A stretch of 64,000 nucleotides of DNA from Hyposmocoma kahamanoa (Eukaryota; Arthropoda; Insecta; Lepidoptera; Cosmopterigidae), in contig NW_020654748.1 of NCBI RefSeq assembly GCF_003589595.1, forward strand, positions 7,587,237 to 7,651,236, written 5' to 3'. Below are positions 1-12,900 of the stretch, in pieces. The notes beneath the pieces are model-generated. The model worked only from the letters and a program-made list of their open reading frames with translations, had not been told where the DNA came from and did no database searches. The stretch's first letter is position 1, and every line of letters begins with the position of its first letter. Made by a program: the position numbers and the translations under genes.

Positions 1-25
1 CTGTTGCACCCTACTTTGTTTTTAG

Positions 26-113
26 GAATTCCCTTTGCCATCTTACAGCCCTTGATCTAACTTTGATTCTAGACAATCCATACACTAATGGAAAGGTACA
101 TAAATATTTGTAG
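26..113 (+). CDS. Possible 3'-terminal coding exon of an unrecognised gene
   Basis: A tttttag acceptor-like site at 19-25 is followed by an open frame (phase 1, first full codon at 27) reading NSLCHLTALDLTLILDNPY and ending VHKYL-stop at 111-113. An AATAAA follows at 440-445. I do not recognise the peptide. It would be the end of a + strand gene lying left of the window. Against it: the MARCH8 exons upstream of 3876 must also lie to the left, so this would have to be nested in a MARCH8 intron or be spurious. Confidence 0.2.
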
Positions 114-3100
114 AATGTGACAAAAATGTTATTGTATGGAGAAGTTTTGTGGGTGTTATTTGTTTACATTAGGTTGTGTAAGTATATTCACGATGTGGGC
201 ATTAATACAACTACATTAATGTTACTTAGTAAAACTGGTTAATTTATGATTTTTTAATTAGTGCAATATTTTTTCTGTATTTATGTAGGTATATTGGAAT
301 GTAATGACATTTTAAAATTCAGAATTAAAAGTTATCTCTTATGGCACATTCACTGTCCTCTATATTTTGTGTATTGATGGTTGTATATGATTTTTAAAAA
401 TGTTTTCATGAATGTGAAATTATAGAATAGTAGTGCAATAATAAAGTATTTATTTGCATATACACTTAAATAGTTTTTATTAAGTGGGATGATTGTTTAT
501 TATGTTTATAAAGCACAAACTGATACATTTTTTTATTTAACCCCTCACTTGTTCTAGAGACATGAGATGCCCCTAACAATGTTGGTACTGTACCTAGTGT
601 CCCAGAGTCACACAGTATCTCTAACTTGCAGCTGTGTTTCATCCACCAATAAAAAAAAATCGCCAAAGATGTTAGGGTCACCACATTTGTGTCTGTAGGA
701 TGCACGACAGGTTAAAGACTGTATGACTATGATGTGCAAGTACCTATTACTAGTAAATTATGAAATTAGTTTATATTCTGAGACTCTTGATGTGACTAAG
801 TCAATATAATGATACTGTATCAAGTCATTATAACTCTGTTTAGTTTGTTACCCCTAAAATATATTTTATATATATATATATATAAACTTAAAAACTTAGC
901 TAAGGTCTTATAGTAGTAAATATTCCAACCTAGGTAAAATAGAGCATTATTAAATGTTGATTGGTATATTGTTTTATATTATATCATCATTAATGTTTAT
1001 AGTAGGTGTAATACTCAAAACAAGAACTCACACCTTAAAAATGCTGAACAATTAACAATACAAATGAGGATATTTTGAACAGAAAATTTCACAGAGAAAT
1101 GCATTTAACTGTGATAATGTACATGTACAATAAATGTGCAAAAAAGTTAGAAAAAAAAATAACATCAGTTTTAATTATTTATAGATGGGTGATGGTTTTT
1201 AAATTTGTTATATATATTTTTTTTTAAATAGGATTATCCTGTAGAGTGCTTATTTAATATTGTGAATATTTAATATGAGCAGTTTTAATAAAAACATTTT
1301 CACTGCATCATATCCCAAATTTTGTTACATAAAGCTTAGATGTTTTAACCAGAACACATTTTATGAAATAAAATTTGTTTTGATGGATTTGAAGATTTCT
1401 TTTCAAATGACTCCTTTTTGAAGATCAAAATTGTCCTATACATGACAATGGATGTCATGTCATGTGCCCTATAAAAATAAAATACCTTAATTACAAAGGT
1501 TTGGACTTAAAAATATCATTGTTGTGAATGCAGGTGAGTTGAAAAGTACAGTTTACTTCTTTAATTAATATGGTTGTTGTGTCAAGTAAATTCTCACTCA
1601 GTACAATGCCAATTTTTTTATGTGCAAACCTTAGTATTGTACTTACAGGGTTTGTGCAATATTGTTATTGTATGTCAATTAGTGACACAGATGACAGCTG
1701 TACTTCAAATTGCTATATGATACATTTACTTCCAGATTAACTTAAAATAACTAGATGTCTAGATCTAGTCTAGATGTTCTCTAGACTACAAGTAAATAAA
1801 GATGTGGGTAAAGTGCATAAATAAAGATGTAGGTAAAATGTTTCAAGTTAATTTTATTGACATTGTTAATAAAAAAAAGTTGTTTGGCAGAATTGAGACA
1901 ATATATTAGTCTCACAAGCCATTCATTAAGAAAAAAATTTTGTATGATTGTCCTGTACTCATAATGGAATGGCCTAGAATAGATTTGTAGAATTAATATA
2001 CTGCCGCGTTTAGTTGTAAGGGTGCATGTGACATTTTTAAAAAAAAAAATTGTTGTGTATACTGCCTTGATCAGGTTTTTTTACTGATGAGGCAGATTTC
2101 ACTATTTTTATATTTTCCTAGATGAATAAGGTATGAAGTTACCACAAGAGAAAAGAAGATATTTTTTAAATTTAATTTCTTTACACACTATTTTTCCGGT
2201 TTTGAGTTTTTGTTACAAGCTTCCTTTCAACTAACAGTGGCAGACTGGGATATATCTATAATAATAATATAGTAATTCAATTAATGTAACTTTTGTAATT
2301 TGCAACAGTAATAATTTTAACTTTTCTAAATTGATCCCAGGCAGTGCACTAGACTTAATTTCCTTGCTCTGGTGACACAAGGAATTCTCTAGTTAAAGAA
2401 CGGGTATGGTTTCATTTTTACTAATTTATATTTCATTCATTTAGCGCTACTAAATTACTTTAGTGTGCTTGGAGTCCTTCTGTTCAAGGTTGACTTGTAA
2501 ATCTTCATTGATGTGATCTGAGATGACATTGAGATGCCATTATTGCATTGGTTTGCAATATTTGCATGTTGACGTTCTTTGTTTACGTAATAAAATCACG
2601 TTTTAGCATTACTGGAAAGTGCGCCTTAAGACTGATTTTATTTAACGTGGTTGAATCATATCGAGTTCTTAGGTTTGCGATGTTTCGAAATTCGAAATGA
2701 AATATTTTGTGGGAATGTAAACTGGTTTACTTCATCCAGTTCCCTATACGACACTGGGTCACGGGTGTCTCCCCAACTGCTGCTCGTCAATCCTTCCTAA
2801 CACTTTACATTAACTTAACATGAATGAAGTCAGAAAAATTTCAGGAATGAAACTTGCAAGTATAAATACAGTCAACATGTTATCATTTTGTCCATACAGC
2901 AAAACATATATAATTGTACTTTTTAATTGTTATCTGTTCCCAAGTTCTCATATTAACGTTACATCACTCATATGTCAAAGGATAATTACTCTGCAATAGT
3001 TAATTGTGTTATAATAGGTATATAATTTACCTAAACCTACAACAGAGTAGGTATGTAATTTCAATAGATTATATGTTCAAAAAATATTTCCAGTACTTGT

Positions 3101-3875
3101 TTATACTGACTTAGATCTCTTTTCTAAATTCTAATCTATATCATTTATAAGACGAGCAAAAGTCCTTATTGGAATGGCAATTGTGCTTTTAAGTACTTAT
3201 AGAACATTAGCAAACTGGTTATTTAAGACAATCAATACATGTACGGACAACGGCACATTAGACAACACATTTTTGTTCGAAAATCGCCTCCATTGCAACG
3301 GATCAAGATACGTCAATGTGTAGCTTGATATGCTGGCGTGTGTACAACTTAACATAGTGTCAAAATATGAACATGTATACATATGTATGATATAAAATAC
3401 ATATGCACATCATTTTAGATCCGGGCACTAAAATTATGAGGGATGTACTTGTTCTATGTACCATCTGAACTCCACATTGATTGTCCATGGGGTCACGGTC
3501 AGTCTCTAGTAAACTAAATTCCGTCATGAAATACGCTAATGGATTGGTCTAATTGTGTTTTATAAATTAAATTGATGTACTACATGCACACACACACTAT
3601 TCACATTGTGTAATGATTATCAGGGTCAAGGGCATATTTGACGACGAAATATTGGTACGAGAGGTTTTAGTATTTTACGATACACACGGCTCCTGCATTA
3701 AATATTATAGGCGAGAATTGCGTGCATAACGCGAGGACCCACTGCCGGCTCAATTGATGGTGTAAAGCCTTAGTTCCCAGTCTTCCAGCTCGTGGTCCTC
3801 TGTCATGTGTAGAAGTGTAATCCAGGTAAAATATGATGTAGAATCATGTAGAATTTAAAACGTTCACCTTCGCAG
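114..3875. other. AT-rich stretch without a recognisable gene
   Basis: This is very AT-rich DNA with a short TA microsatellite near 868-885 and several AATAAA words (440-445 and later). I searched the + strand for the first half of the MARCH RING-CH domain and did not find it, so the region is most simply MARCH8 intron. The first few hundred bases could instead be a 3' UTR of another gene. No convincing coding exon was seen. Confidence 0.4.
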
Positions 3876-3997
3876 GAAGCCTGAAATATGTGCACCAGAG
3901 TTGCCTGCAACAATGGTTGACCGCATCGGAGACGAGATCGTGTGAACTCTGCAAATTCAATTTCATCATGCACACAAAAATAAAACCGTTCAATGAG
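3876..3997 (+). CDS. MARCH8: MARCH8 exon: second half of RING-CH
   Basis: The acceptor is ttcgcag and the donor GAG|gtaagc. The exon begins with two bases completing a Gly codon split with the missing upstream exon. It encodes the His and Cys ligands in [10 protein letters not shown] and the closing CELC pair, then a basic linker (HTKIKPFNE). It ends in phase 0. The intron therefore cuts the zinc domain just after the expected C-x-C/SG segment. Confidence 0.93.
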
Positions 3998-6900
3998 GTA
4001 AGCATTATTCTTTAAACTTTTATTCGTTATTTAATGTCTTATGTAGCCTCGATCATTTACACCACAATAGTAGCATATGAATGACCTTTATTTTGATTTG
4101 TTACATTTGCAAGTAGACTTTTTCTTATCGTATCGATGGCATACGCTGTATTGCATGCTATCGTGAAAGAGTGTCATACTTAGTTGCGACAAACGCTATT
4201 TCGACTCGACAGTATTTCGACTACACATTCATTCGACGGAACACTACTTCGACAGGTCACTAGGCCGACAGATCACTATTCTGACTGAACATGAAATTGA
4301 CAAATAACTGCTTAACTAGGTATTAATTATTTCTTAGGTATATTTATGGTTATGAGATATTCCGCTCAAGAATGAAGTGGTCCCTAAGTAGTCTCTCAGT
4401 ACAACAAATATTTCTATTAAATATTTCATGTTCTGTCGGAATAGTGACCTGTCGAATATATGTGTTATCGAAGTAGTTTTCTGTCAGTGTGTTTTTCCCG
4501 ATAAATATCCGTTTTTACTGAGTATTTATCCTAAAATATGGATAATTTCTTTTTTGTAACTTTTTATTTTTATAGGAAATGAAACTATTTTTCCGGATTT
4601 AAATCGCGTATATTTGTTTTTACAAATAAACCGACATTGCGGGCCCTTTACAGGTCCCATGGTCGCGGGTGATTGAGGTGGTACAATCTTCAACCAGTTA
4701 TGTCTAATAATAATGCAAACCACCCTGTTTTTTCACTATAGTTACAATAGTTATTAATTAAATACCTTATTTTTAATTTTACAAAGAAAACATTCCAATT
4801 TATCTACATTAAGTTTTACAAATTATTTTATTGAATGAATTTTTATTAAGTTCAGTTTATTTTTAATTAATAATAGAAATTAGAATAAACTAAAACATAT
4901 TAATTAGTACTGCAGTCTTATGTTTGTTTGGGATTTTTCATCAGAGAAAATACTGGATCCCAAACCGGTGGTACGGAGAAACCATCTTCCCTGTTGAAAT
5001 TAGGATGTTTTTTAATTTCAATGGCCTCTCGCAGCATCCTGGGTAGATAACGGACTTCTTTTGCAAGGACCTGGGGTTTGCCAAACTTCATTGAATGTGT
5101 AGGTTTATCCATGACATGGTCGCAGACTGCAGACTTGTTTACGCGACGGTGTTTGACATCAACTGTATGTTCTTTGACGCGGGTACAAATACTTCGCTTT
5201 GTATGTCCAATATAAGAGAGACCGCACTCACAGTCAAGCTTGTAAACTCCTGCATCCTGTATTTTTATTTTTATGTAACAATACTGTTCTGCCTACGTTT
5301 TTCGAGTCGAGCGGTATAAAAAATTCGGTTGACAGAAAGTTATTAAATTAACTGTAACCCTTGAGCTGACCTATCCTGCGTTAATAAAGTGCAACCCAAC
5401 TTTATGGTCTTGAAATAGCCTAAGAATTCTCTTTCACATGTCACACACAAAATCTATTAATTAAAACACATGATATAAAAAATAAATATTTATATTTATG
5501 TAGTTACCTACACAAAGTGTTTTTAAAATATACTTTGTTTTACCAAACATAAATAATAAACCACGATTGAAAATATTTATCCACGTTTTGGGATAAATAT
5601 CGGGTAAAAATGGATATTTATCTTGAGTATTTAACCCAACCCAATGATATTTATCCATGACCCATCTCTAGTAGTGACCTATCGAATGTCTGTGTTGTCG
5701 AAGCAGTGTTCTGTCGGATTAGTGACCTGTCGAACATGTGTTTGGTCGAAGTAGTGTTCTGTCGAATTAATGTGTAGTCGAAGTGCTTTCGAGTCGAAAT
5801 TAAGTATGACACTCGTTGTGAAAGGATTTTGCCAATCGACGTGAGGTACTCATTGTTTGTTGCCCAGGATGCGCCAGACGAACAGGAAAGGAATGGTACA
5901 TACATTCCAATTAGCAATTAGTATGAAGTATACATACCATATTGCGTGCAGTATCTTGTCTGTAGGTAAGTGTCAAATTATTGCAGAAACGGAACGCTGG
6001 ATTTAACTCGTATCGAACTGGAATATATTAAATTTAGTGCATTCTGACGATACGACGACTTCTAAGTTTAAAATGTTTATACTGGTTTATAGTTGTGGCG
6101 CTAAACATTTAACGCGCGAGCCAATATTTGCACTGTTCGAGACATAAATCAGATTGCTTTGTGATAATTTAATGATTTTTTTAAAACAATTATGATACTG
6201 AGTACTCTGCCCAATTTGGTTTCAAGATACAATGCGCAAGCATATAACTAAACTTCGATTTCATAAGTTAAACAGCGCTCAGAAAGTCCAAGGCAGTATA
6301 AATTTGCAACATAATTTACCAATTTATGTAAACAGTAAATGAAATGCTCAAGCGATGAAACATAGGCCTTGTCACCTTGACATTTGGAGATACATATTTT
6401 GCTTACCGAGCATTCGTCGTTATCACAGCTGGGTTTGTGTTTACAGTTTGCACCGCGCAATGCAAACTGGTGAAAAATTGTCACGTCTGAACGTATCCTA
6501 TGGCATTGTAGTTTACTTTAGTTATAAGAAAAATTTAATAATGTTGTGTATTTCCTAGTTAGGTGCTGTACGCGATTTGGTTTGCATTTATGCTTAAGTG
6601 CACCCAAAACTATATTGTGTTTGAATAAAGTAACAAATATCTTAGAAAATATTCAAACATTCGCATTTATTTTATTGGTAGGTAAATGACTTTTTAAAGG
6701 TCGTGTTTCATTATCTTGCTAAGGATAATATTTTACTTTTATCTCTTTCTCAAATTTGCAATAATGACAAAAAATAAATTCATTATCATTAATGGTCATT
6801 AGGTAGTTCAATATTTCTGGTAGTCGGCAGCTTCTCAGGTATACAGGGTTATTAAACTAGACTATATTGCAACATCATAAACAACAAACATGATTTTTAA

Positions 6901-9900
6901 TATATCATTAGATTTTACTTTGGTACAAAAATATAAATATTTAAATTGATCGCTCTAGACATTGATAACACATTTGAACTTACAACATTACCAAATATAA
7001 ATCTAAAAAGTGTCAGACAGTACAACAAAAACGTAATAGTTTTGTTTTGTTAAATTTATTATGTTTTTTAAAAAATCATGGAACAAAAGTGGTTGTTTAT
7101 GATGTTAGTAATAAAGTCCTGGGAGGTTGTTGGTATTTTACAAATGACTCTGTATACAGCACAGATAGGGAATAGCATGCGATTGTGTGGACTTATATCA
7201 ATCGACGGTTTTGCCGTTGAGTTCCAAGATATATCGGATTAATGTAGAGGTCTGTTTCCAGTGGCGTCTCCTGGAGATGTCAGGCGTAGAGCGACGACGA
7301 CTATGCTGCGCTGTTCTTTTCCACTGCGTGGCCGCCCTCTGCGTCATGTGGTCTCTTTTCGTGCTCATAGAGCGCGCCGTTGAAGAAGTCAACCGAGGCC
7401 TTATCGGTAACGTTACTTCTTTTGTTTTACTCAAAGCTTATTCATATATTGTTCGATACCGACATTGTCCACTGATTGTTCTTTATTTACCGATTGTACT
7501 TTATTTACCGTGCAAATATAAATATTTCCGATATTGTTGTAATGATTGATAATGCTTTAACTATATTATAATGTAAATTAAATTAAACTGCTTAACTATA
7601 GCTGTGATATTATATTTTTTAAATTCTTATACATTTATTTCTGTTATAGTACAGAAACTATCCTTTAAATTTGGTTGCCCGAGGTGAATCATTTGTTTTT
7701 GAAAACGCATTCGCTAATTTTAATAATTTTGTTTACATATCGATACTTTGGGGAAGAAAGGGCGTAAATGACAAAATGGTGAATTTTCGTAATATTCTGA
7801 CAAGTAACGTTTTATAAGATTAATAATATAAGTTTATTTAACATAATTAATACCTTTACAACGCCATTATAACCTTTGGAATGATAGAAATTGTGTAATA
7901 ATTTGTTTGAATTTTTGCATACTTTCTGGCGATTATCCCTGTTGTTAATATAACATTCATAACTTACTTGGTACTTGGTGTAACGGGCTGATGTCCGCAA
8001 CTCGACGTCAAGGCGCCTATTTTTTTTATTTATTTTTTATTCATAACTTATTAACTAGATATGCACATCGTATTAGCACAGAAGAAAGTACATAGAGATT
8101 TTCCATTTTTTCTATCCTCTTTTACATTTAAATAGGGTTACATGGATTTTCTTGCTTTGCTTTTTGTTCTCCTTTGTGTCTCCCTTCTTTATATCATAAG
8201 CTTTTCCATCGTCTTTAATTTCTGATTATTTTTTAGTTTATTTATTGATTTCGTTTATTCATCGAGTATATAACTAGAAATAGAGACGAAATAAGGGCCA
8301 TATATTCCTGGTAACACATTAGCGATACCGCTCTTATAAATATCAACTCTCGTTTGCACTGAAATATAGACAGGCCAACTACTGACCTGTGTGTATGTCT
8401 CCGTATATTCCAAAAAATATTCTGAATTTATTGTAATAACGATAATATCTCTAAAAATGCCGTGCTGTTCTACTCGGTGGTGTGGGAAAAACAGCAAAAC
8501 ATCTAATTACAAAACAAACGGAATCACATTTCATCGGTAATTAAATATGTAATTTTGCACTTTTGGTCCATCGTAGCAAAGCTCAAGTTTACTGGTCGAT
8601 TTGAAGTGAAACAGTTGACGACACCCGTCAATTGTTTCGAACTCGGGCTAGCCAATCGGAGCGCAGTTGTCACAGTAATGATATGGCAGAATAGTTTTGA
8701 AACAAATTAAATAACATTTTGTCTCTATTTCTGGTTATATACTCGATGCGTTTATTTATTCTTCCGAATTTTAAGTTTTTTACTTTATTTTCTCTTTTTT
8801 TGTGCGAAAGAACTATTTGAACCTAATTAGTAGGTGCAGTCATCAGAACTCACTCCAGAAAAATCAATTGAGAATCATCTGATAAAAAAAACTATGTATA
8901 AACTCGTTCAAAGTTGACGGTATACATTCGTAGTTTGTTAATATATTAAGGTCTTCGATTTCTTTGATTGGATTGTTGAAAGATTCAACTAACTATAGGT
9001 TAAAAGGCTCAGTTTCGACACAGGTGGCGGACCAATATCACTGACCATTCAACAAGTTAAATTTCAACGGTCTTCAGCATAGAAACTTCCAAGTTGAAGT
9101 ATGTTCGACTTGTGGCGGAGAGCGCTGGGTCTTAGTTGATGTGGCGTAGGTTCCAATGGTTGACGGTTTAAAAGCTTCAGGCTAGAGTATCGAAATGTGA
9201 TGCAGAGTGCGAAGTTAAGGCATTGTCGCGTAGATTTTAATTAGTGACTGGTTTAAGGTTTCTGGACTCGGGGTTATAGTCGTACGACGTAGATTTTGGT
9301 GGGCGACAGTTTAATGACTTGAGCTTGAGTATAGACAGACAGTAAGTAAGAAGCCTCTGGATATGTCGATTTGTGTGACATAGAGTGCAATTTAAGGGTG
9401 AGCGGCATTAGAATCCATAGGTTTGTTGGCTGGTTAATTAAGTGGAAGGCATGATGCTGCAGGCAAAATTGTAATTTGGGGAACGTTTTCCTGCTGCGGG
9501 AAGAATATAGGTTACGGTCTGATCGGAACTATTTTCGAGGAACAACGGGTTGATATGCTGATGGCATCTATCATAAAAAGTCACAAGTGTCATAAGTCGT
9601 AAGTCATAAGAGTGTCAGCGTATTTATTACGTCCATGGAAATAATGTGGATCTTATTTCTCGCAGTTATTAAGATTTTTTGAGGTGTAATTGATTCAGCA
9701 ATAATAACCGCAATTGTGTACGTTTATTTATTTGTAAAAAAACTATGTTTATGTTTTATTGGTCGTATTTCGGGATCACCACTATCCTCAATGATGCCGC
9801 TCCTGTTATTTGAACTGTATTTTGAACAAAGCTAATGTGATATTTACACGGGGCTGTTTGCAAAATGTTTTAATTTGTTCTCGTCCAGCTTTTCACTTGT

Positions 9901-12900
9901 CATTCATGTTATATCATTTAAAAGTCTTATTGTCAACTTTGTTTACGTTTGAACAAGTAAACACTTTTTTTTTATACGAGCTTGCGCCGACGATCGCAAG
10001 CCTGCGGCAGATCAAAGCGTGCGAATAGCCACGCCAGTCTCCTTTTTGTCTATTGCTTTTAATAAGGAGTGCAGAAATCATCTCTCTAACACGTGTGTTC
10101 CCATATTAGAGTTTTAAAACAGATTTATACATTATTACCACCGTATTAAAGCCGAAAATAGTTTGTCATATAAGGTCAAAATTAATGTAAGGCCTTCAAA
10201 TTAAGATATCGTTTTACACACATACTTTGTTAGTCACAGTTTAGTCTTGATTATAAAATAATGCTCCTGATTCCAAGGCAGTAAAAGACATTGTAATAAT
10301 AACACTCATATTTACGACCCTTACGTTGCCGAATATCCTGGTTATAACTTGGCGTATACGTCAATTAAAATTTGAAATTAGTAATTATTTACGCCGTTAA
10401 TTTCATAAATATTTGGTTTAGGAAAGTGAAAAAACATGGCAGTGAAATACATTTATTTGCGAATTACAAAACTTTGAGTAGACAGATCGAAAGAGCATGA
10501 AAATTGAAATCGAACTGCATTCATCTCATTTTTGAGAAAAGTGGTTTTTACGACCTTTTTTTCCCGAAGTATCGATATGTGTAAATTTTGTCCTTGTATT
10601 TTAATATTCGGATCAATCAGATTAATAAATATTATATTAAATTCATGATATGACAAACTTGGAAACTTCTGTAAAAAACGTTGACCAAAATAAATATTGG
10701 TTTCAAATTAATAGCATAAGTGATAATCGATAATATGAACCGATACTGCTATCAGTTGTATAAAAAAAATCAATACTTCCGTAAGCGTGAATAAACATAC
10801 ATTGATAACATTGCAAGGTACCTACTTAAAAAGTATAAATAAGAATATATTGGAGTGAATGTTATGTTACTACAAATAGATAAAATGTGTCCCGAATAAA
10901 TGTTATAGTGGTATTATTGCGCACGATGTATATATACTATACACCCGTAGACATATTCAGAGAACCGCTAAAAAGGTTGAATTGTGATAACAATGTTCTT
11001 ATGAATCACGGACCATATATACCAGAACATTTAATTTGAAAAAAATTACTTCAATCGTTTTTTGAATTCAATTGAACGCTCTGGTATATGTGGCCAGTGA
11101 AATAACACATGATTAACATGAACATTATTATCATAATTCAACATTTTTTTAGCGGTCCTCTAAACTGCCGTGCTTACAAATAGGTTTACTGTTCTTATCG
11201 TAAGTATGGCAGTAAATATGTCCATGAGTGTATATATATATATATATTTTCCCTCTTTTTTTGTTACGAAAATTTCGAAAGTGTCGGCCATGCCTAATTA
11301 TCAATTTGCAGCATTTGTGCGGGAAAGCACTTTACAAGTTGGAAATAATAACAGCGTTTTTTCCTTAATTAATGTAGCACTTTTTACACATTCTTATCCC
11401 TAAAGCTGTTTATTATTATTAGAGTGGCTTCAGGGCCTGCGTAGCCTTTCATCGTAGCGACTTCTTTCGTCTTTTCAGATTAAAACTGTCAAATGGGATA
11501 ACCATGAGTTATATTGATATTTTAATAATTATAATTTTTTAATAAAAAAATTGACCTCAATTGTTAACTTGCCCGTGTTAGTACCGCGGTCTCCTCAACT
11601 ACATATCACACGTGACAACTAACATAGTATTATCTCAAAAATGGCGTCATTTTATATTTTATCTCAAAATTGCGTAATATTAATAATTTTTCTCCAAAAT
11701 TTCGCTATACTGATGTGTCATTCATATACGATTTAATTTCAAAGTGACGGGACAATACTGTCGCTTTGAAACTAAATAGGTAATATTAATATAAATTAAA
11801 GCCATTTTGAGATAATATTATGTTAGTTGTCATGTGCGATATGTATAACTAAAAACGTGTAAGGCAATCTTCGTCAAAACGAATCATTTGAGCCCAAACA
11901 CAAGGTAGCTGCTGTACCCTATTAAGAATTACCTCTCATCTGTCCGCCATTACCATCTAGGTCACAATAATATATTTTTTTATTGGAATTACATAAATTC
12001 GTCAACTTTTATTGAAATCGGTTGACGGAAAGTGGGTGAAATCCAATAAACCAGATTCATTCCTTAGTTTGCTACTCTTGGAATATTTTCTACAAATTTG
12101 AATGGGACCACTGCTAAGGTACCATCTTGCGTACAAAAAAAAAAGAATCATCAAAATCGGTTCACAAGTGTCGAAATAATGGCTTAAAATGCACACGGAC
12201 ACCCTTTATACACGCAATAACGGATTTTACAAATCACAAGCGGCCATTTGTTTTCAAGAATATTTGACAATAGACTTCCAGTGTCATTTATCTTAAGTTT
12301 TGTAAATAACACCAATCGACCTCTGACAGTGATTGTAAACAATTCTGCTCGTTTCACCGTCAAGAAAAGCTAATTAAGAAAGTAAATCTCGCTATTGTGC
12401 ATGTGATTTCTTCTAATACTGTACGCATAGTCGTGTTGTTCATAATAGCATATGGCCTCTACGTACATACATACATAGGTTAGGTACATACCTAATTTCT
12501 ATGTCGACTGTGAACTGGCAATCGGTCCTATCCCAATTTTGACAACTTTACCATAGCACCTGGTTTATTAAATAAAAATACGTAGTTTTTAAATATTTTT
12601 GTTACACATGTATGTACACTACGTATTTTTAGTTAATAAACCACATGCTATATAAATGATTTTTTCTTCAGTGTTCTTCCTTCCTGTAAAATTGTCAAAA
12701 TTGAGATAGTACCGGTTGCCAGTTCACAGTCGATATGTTATCACAGCGCATTAGGTCTGCGGTAACAGTTTTTTGTTTTTGGTAATGGGTTTTTGTGTGT
12801 AAAAACTGTTTTGCCATGTACCTTCTCCCAAATGAAATACACTCATAAGAACATTACCAAAAACAATTTTGATAACAATGTTCTTATGAATACTTGCCAC

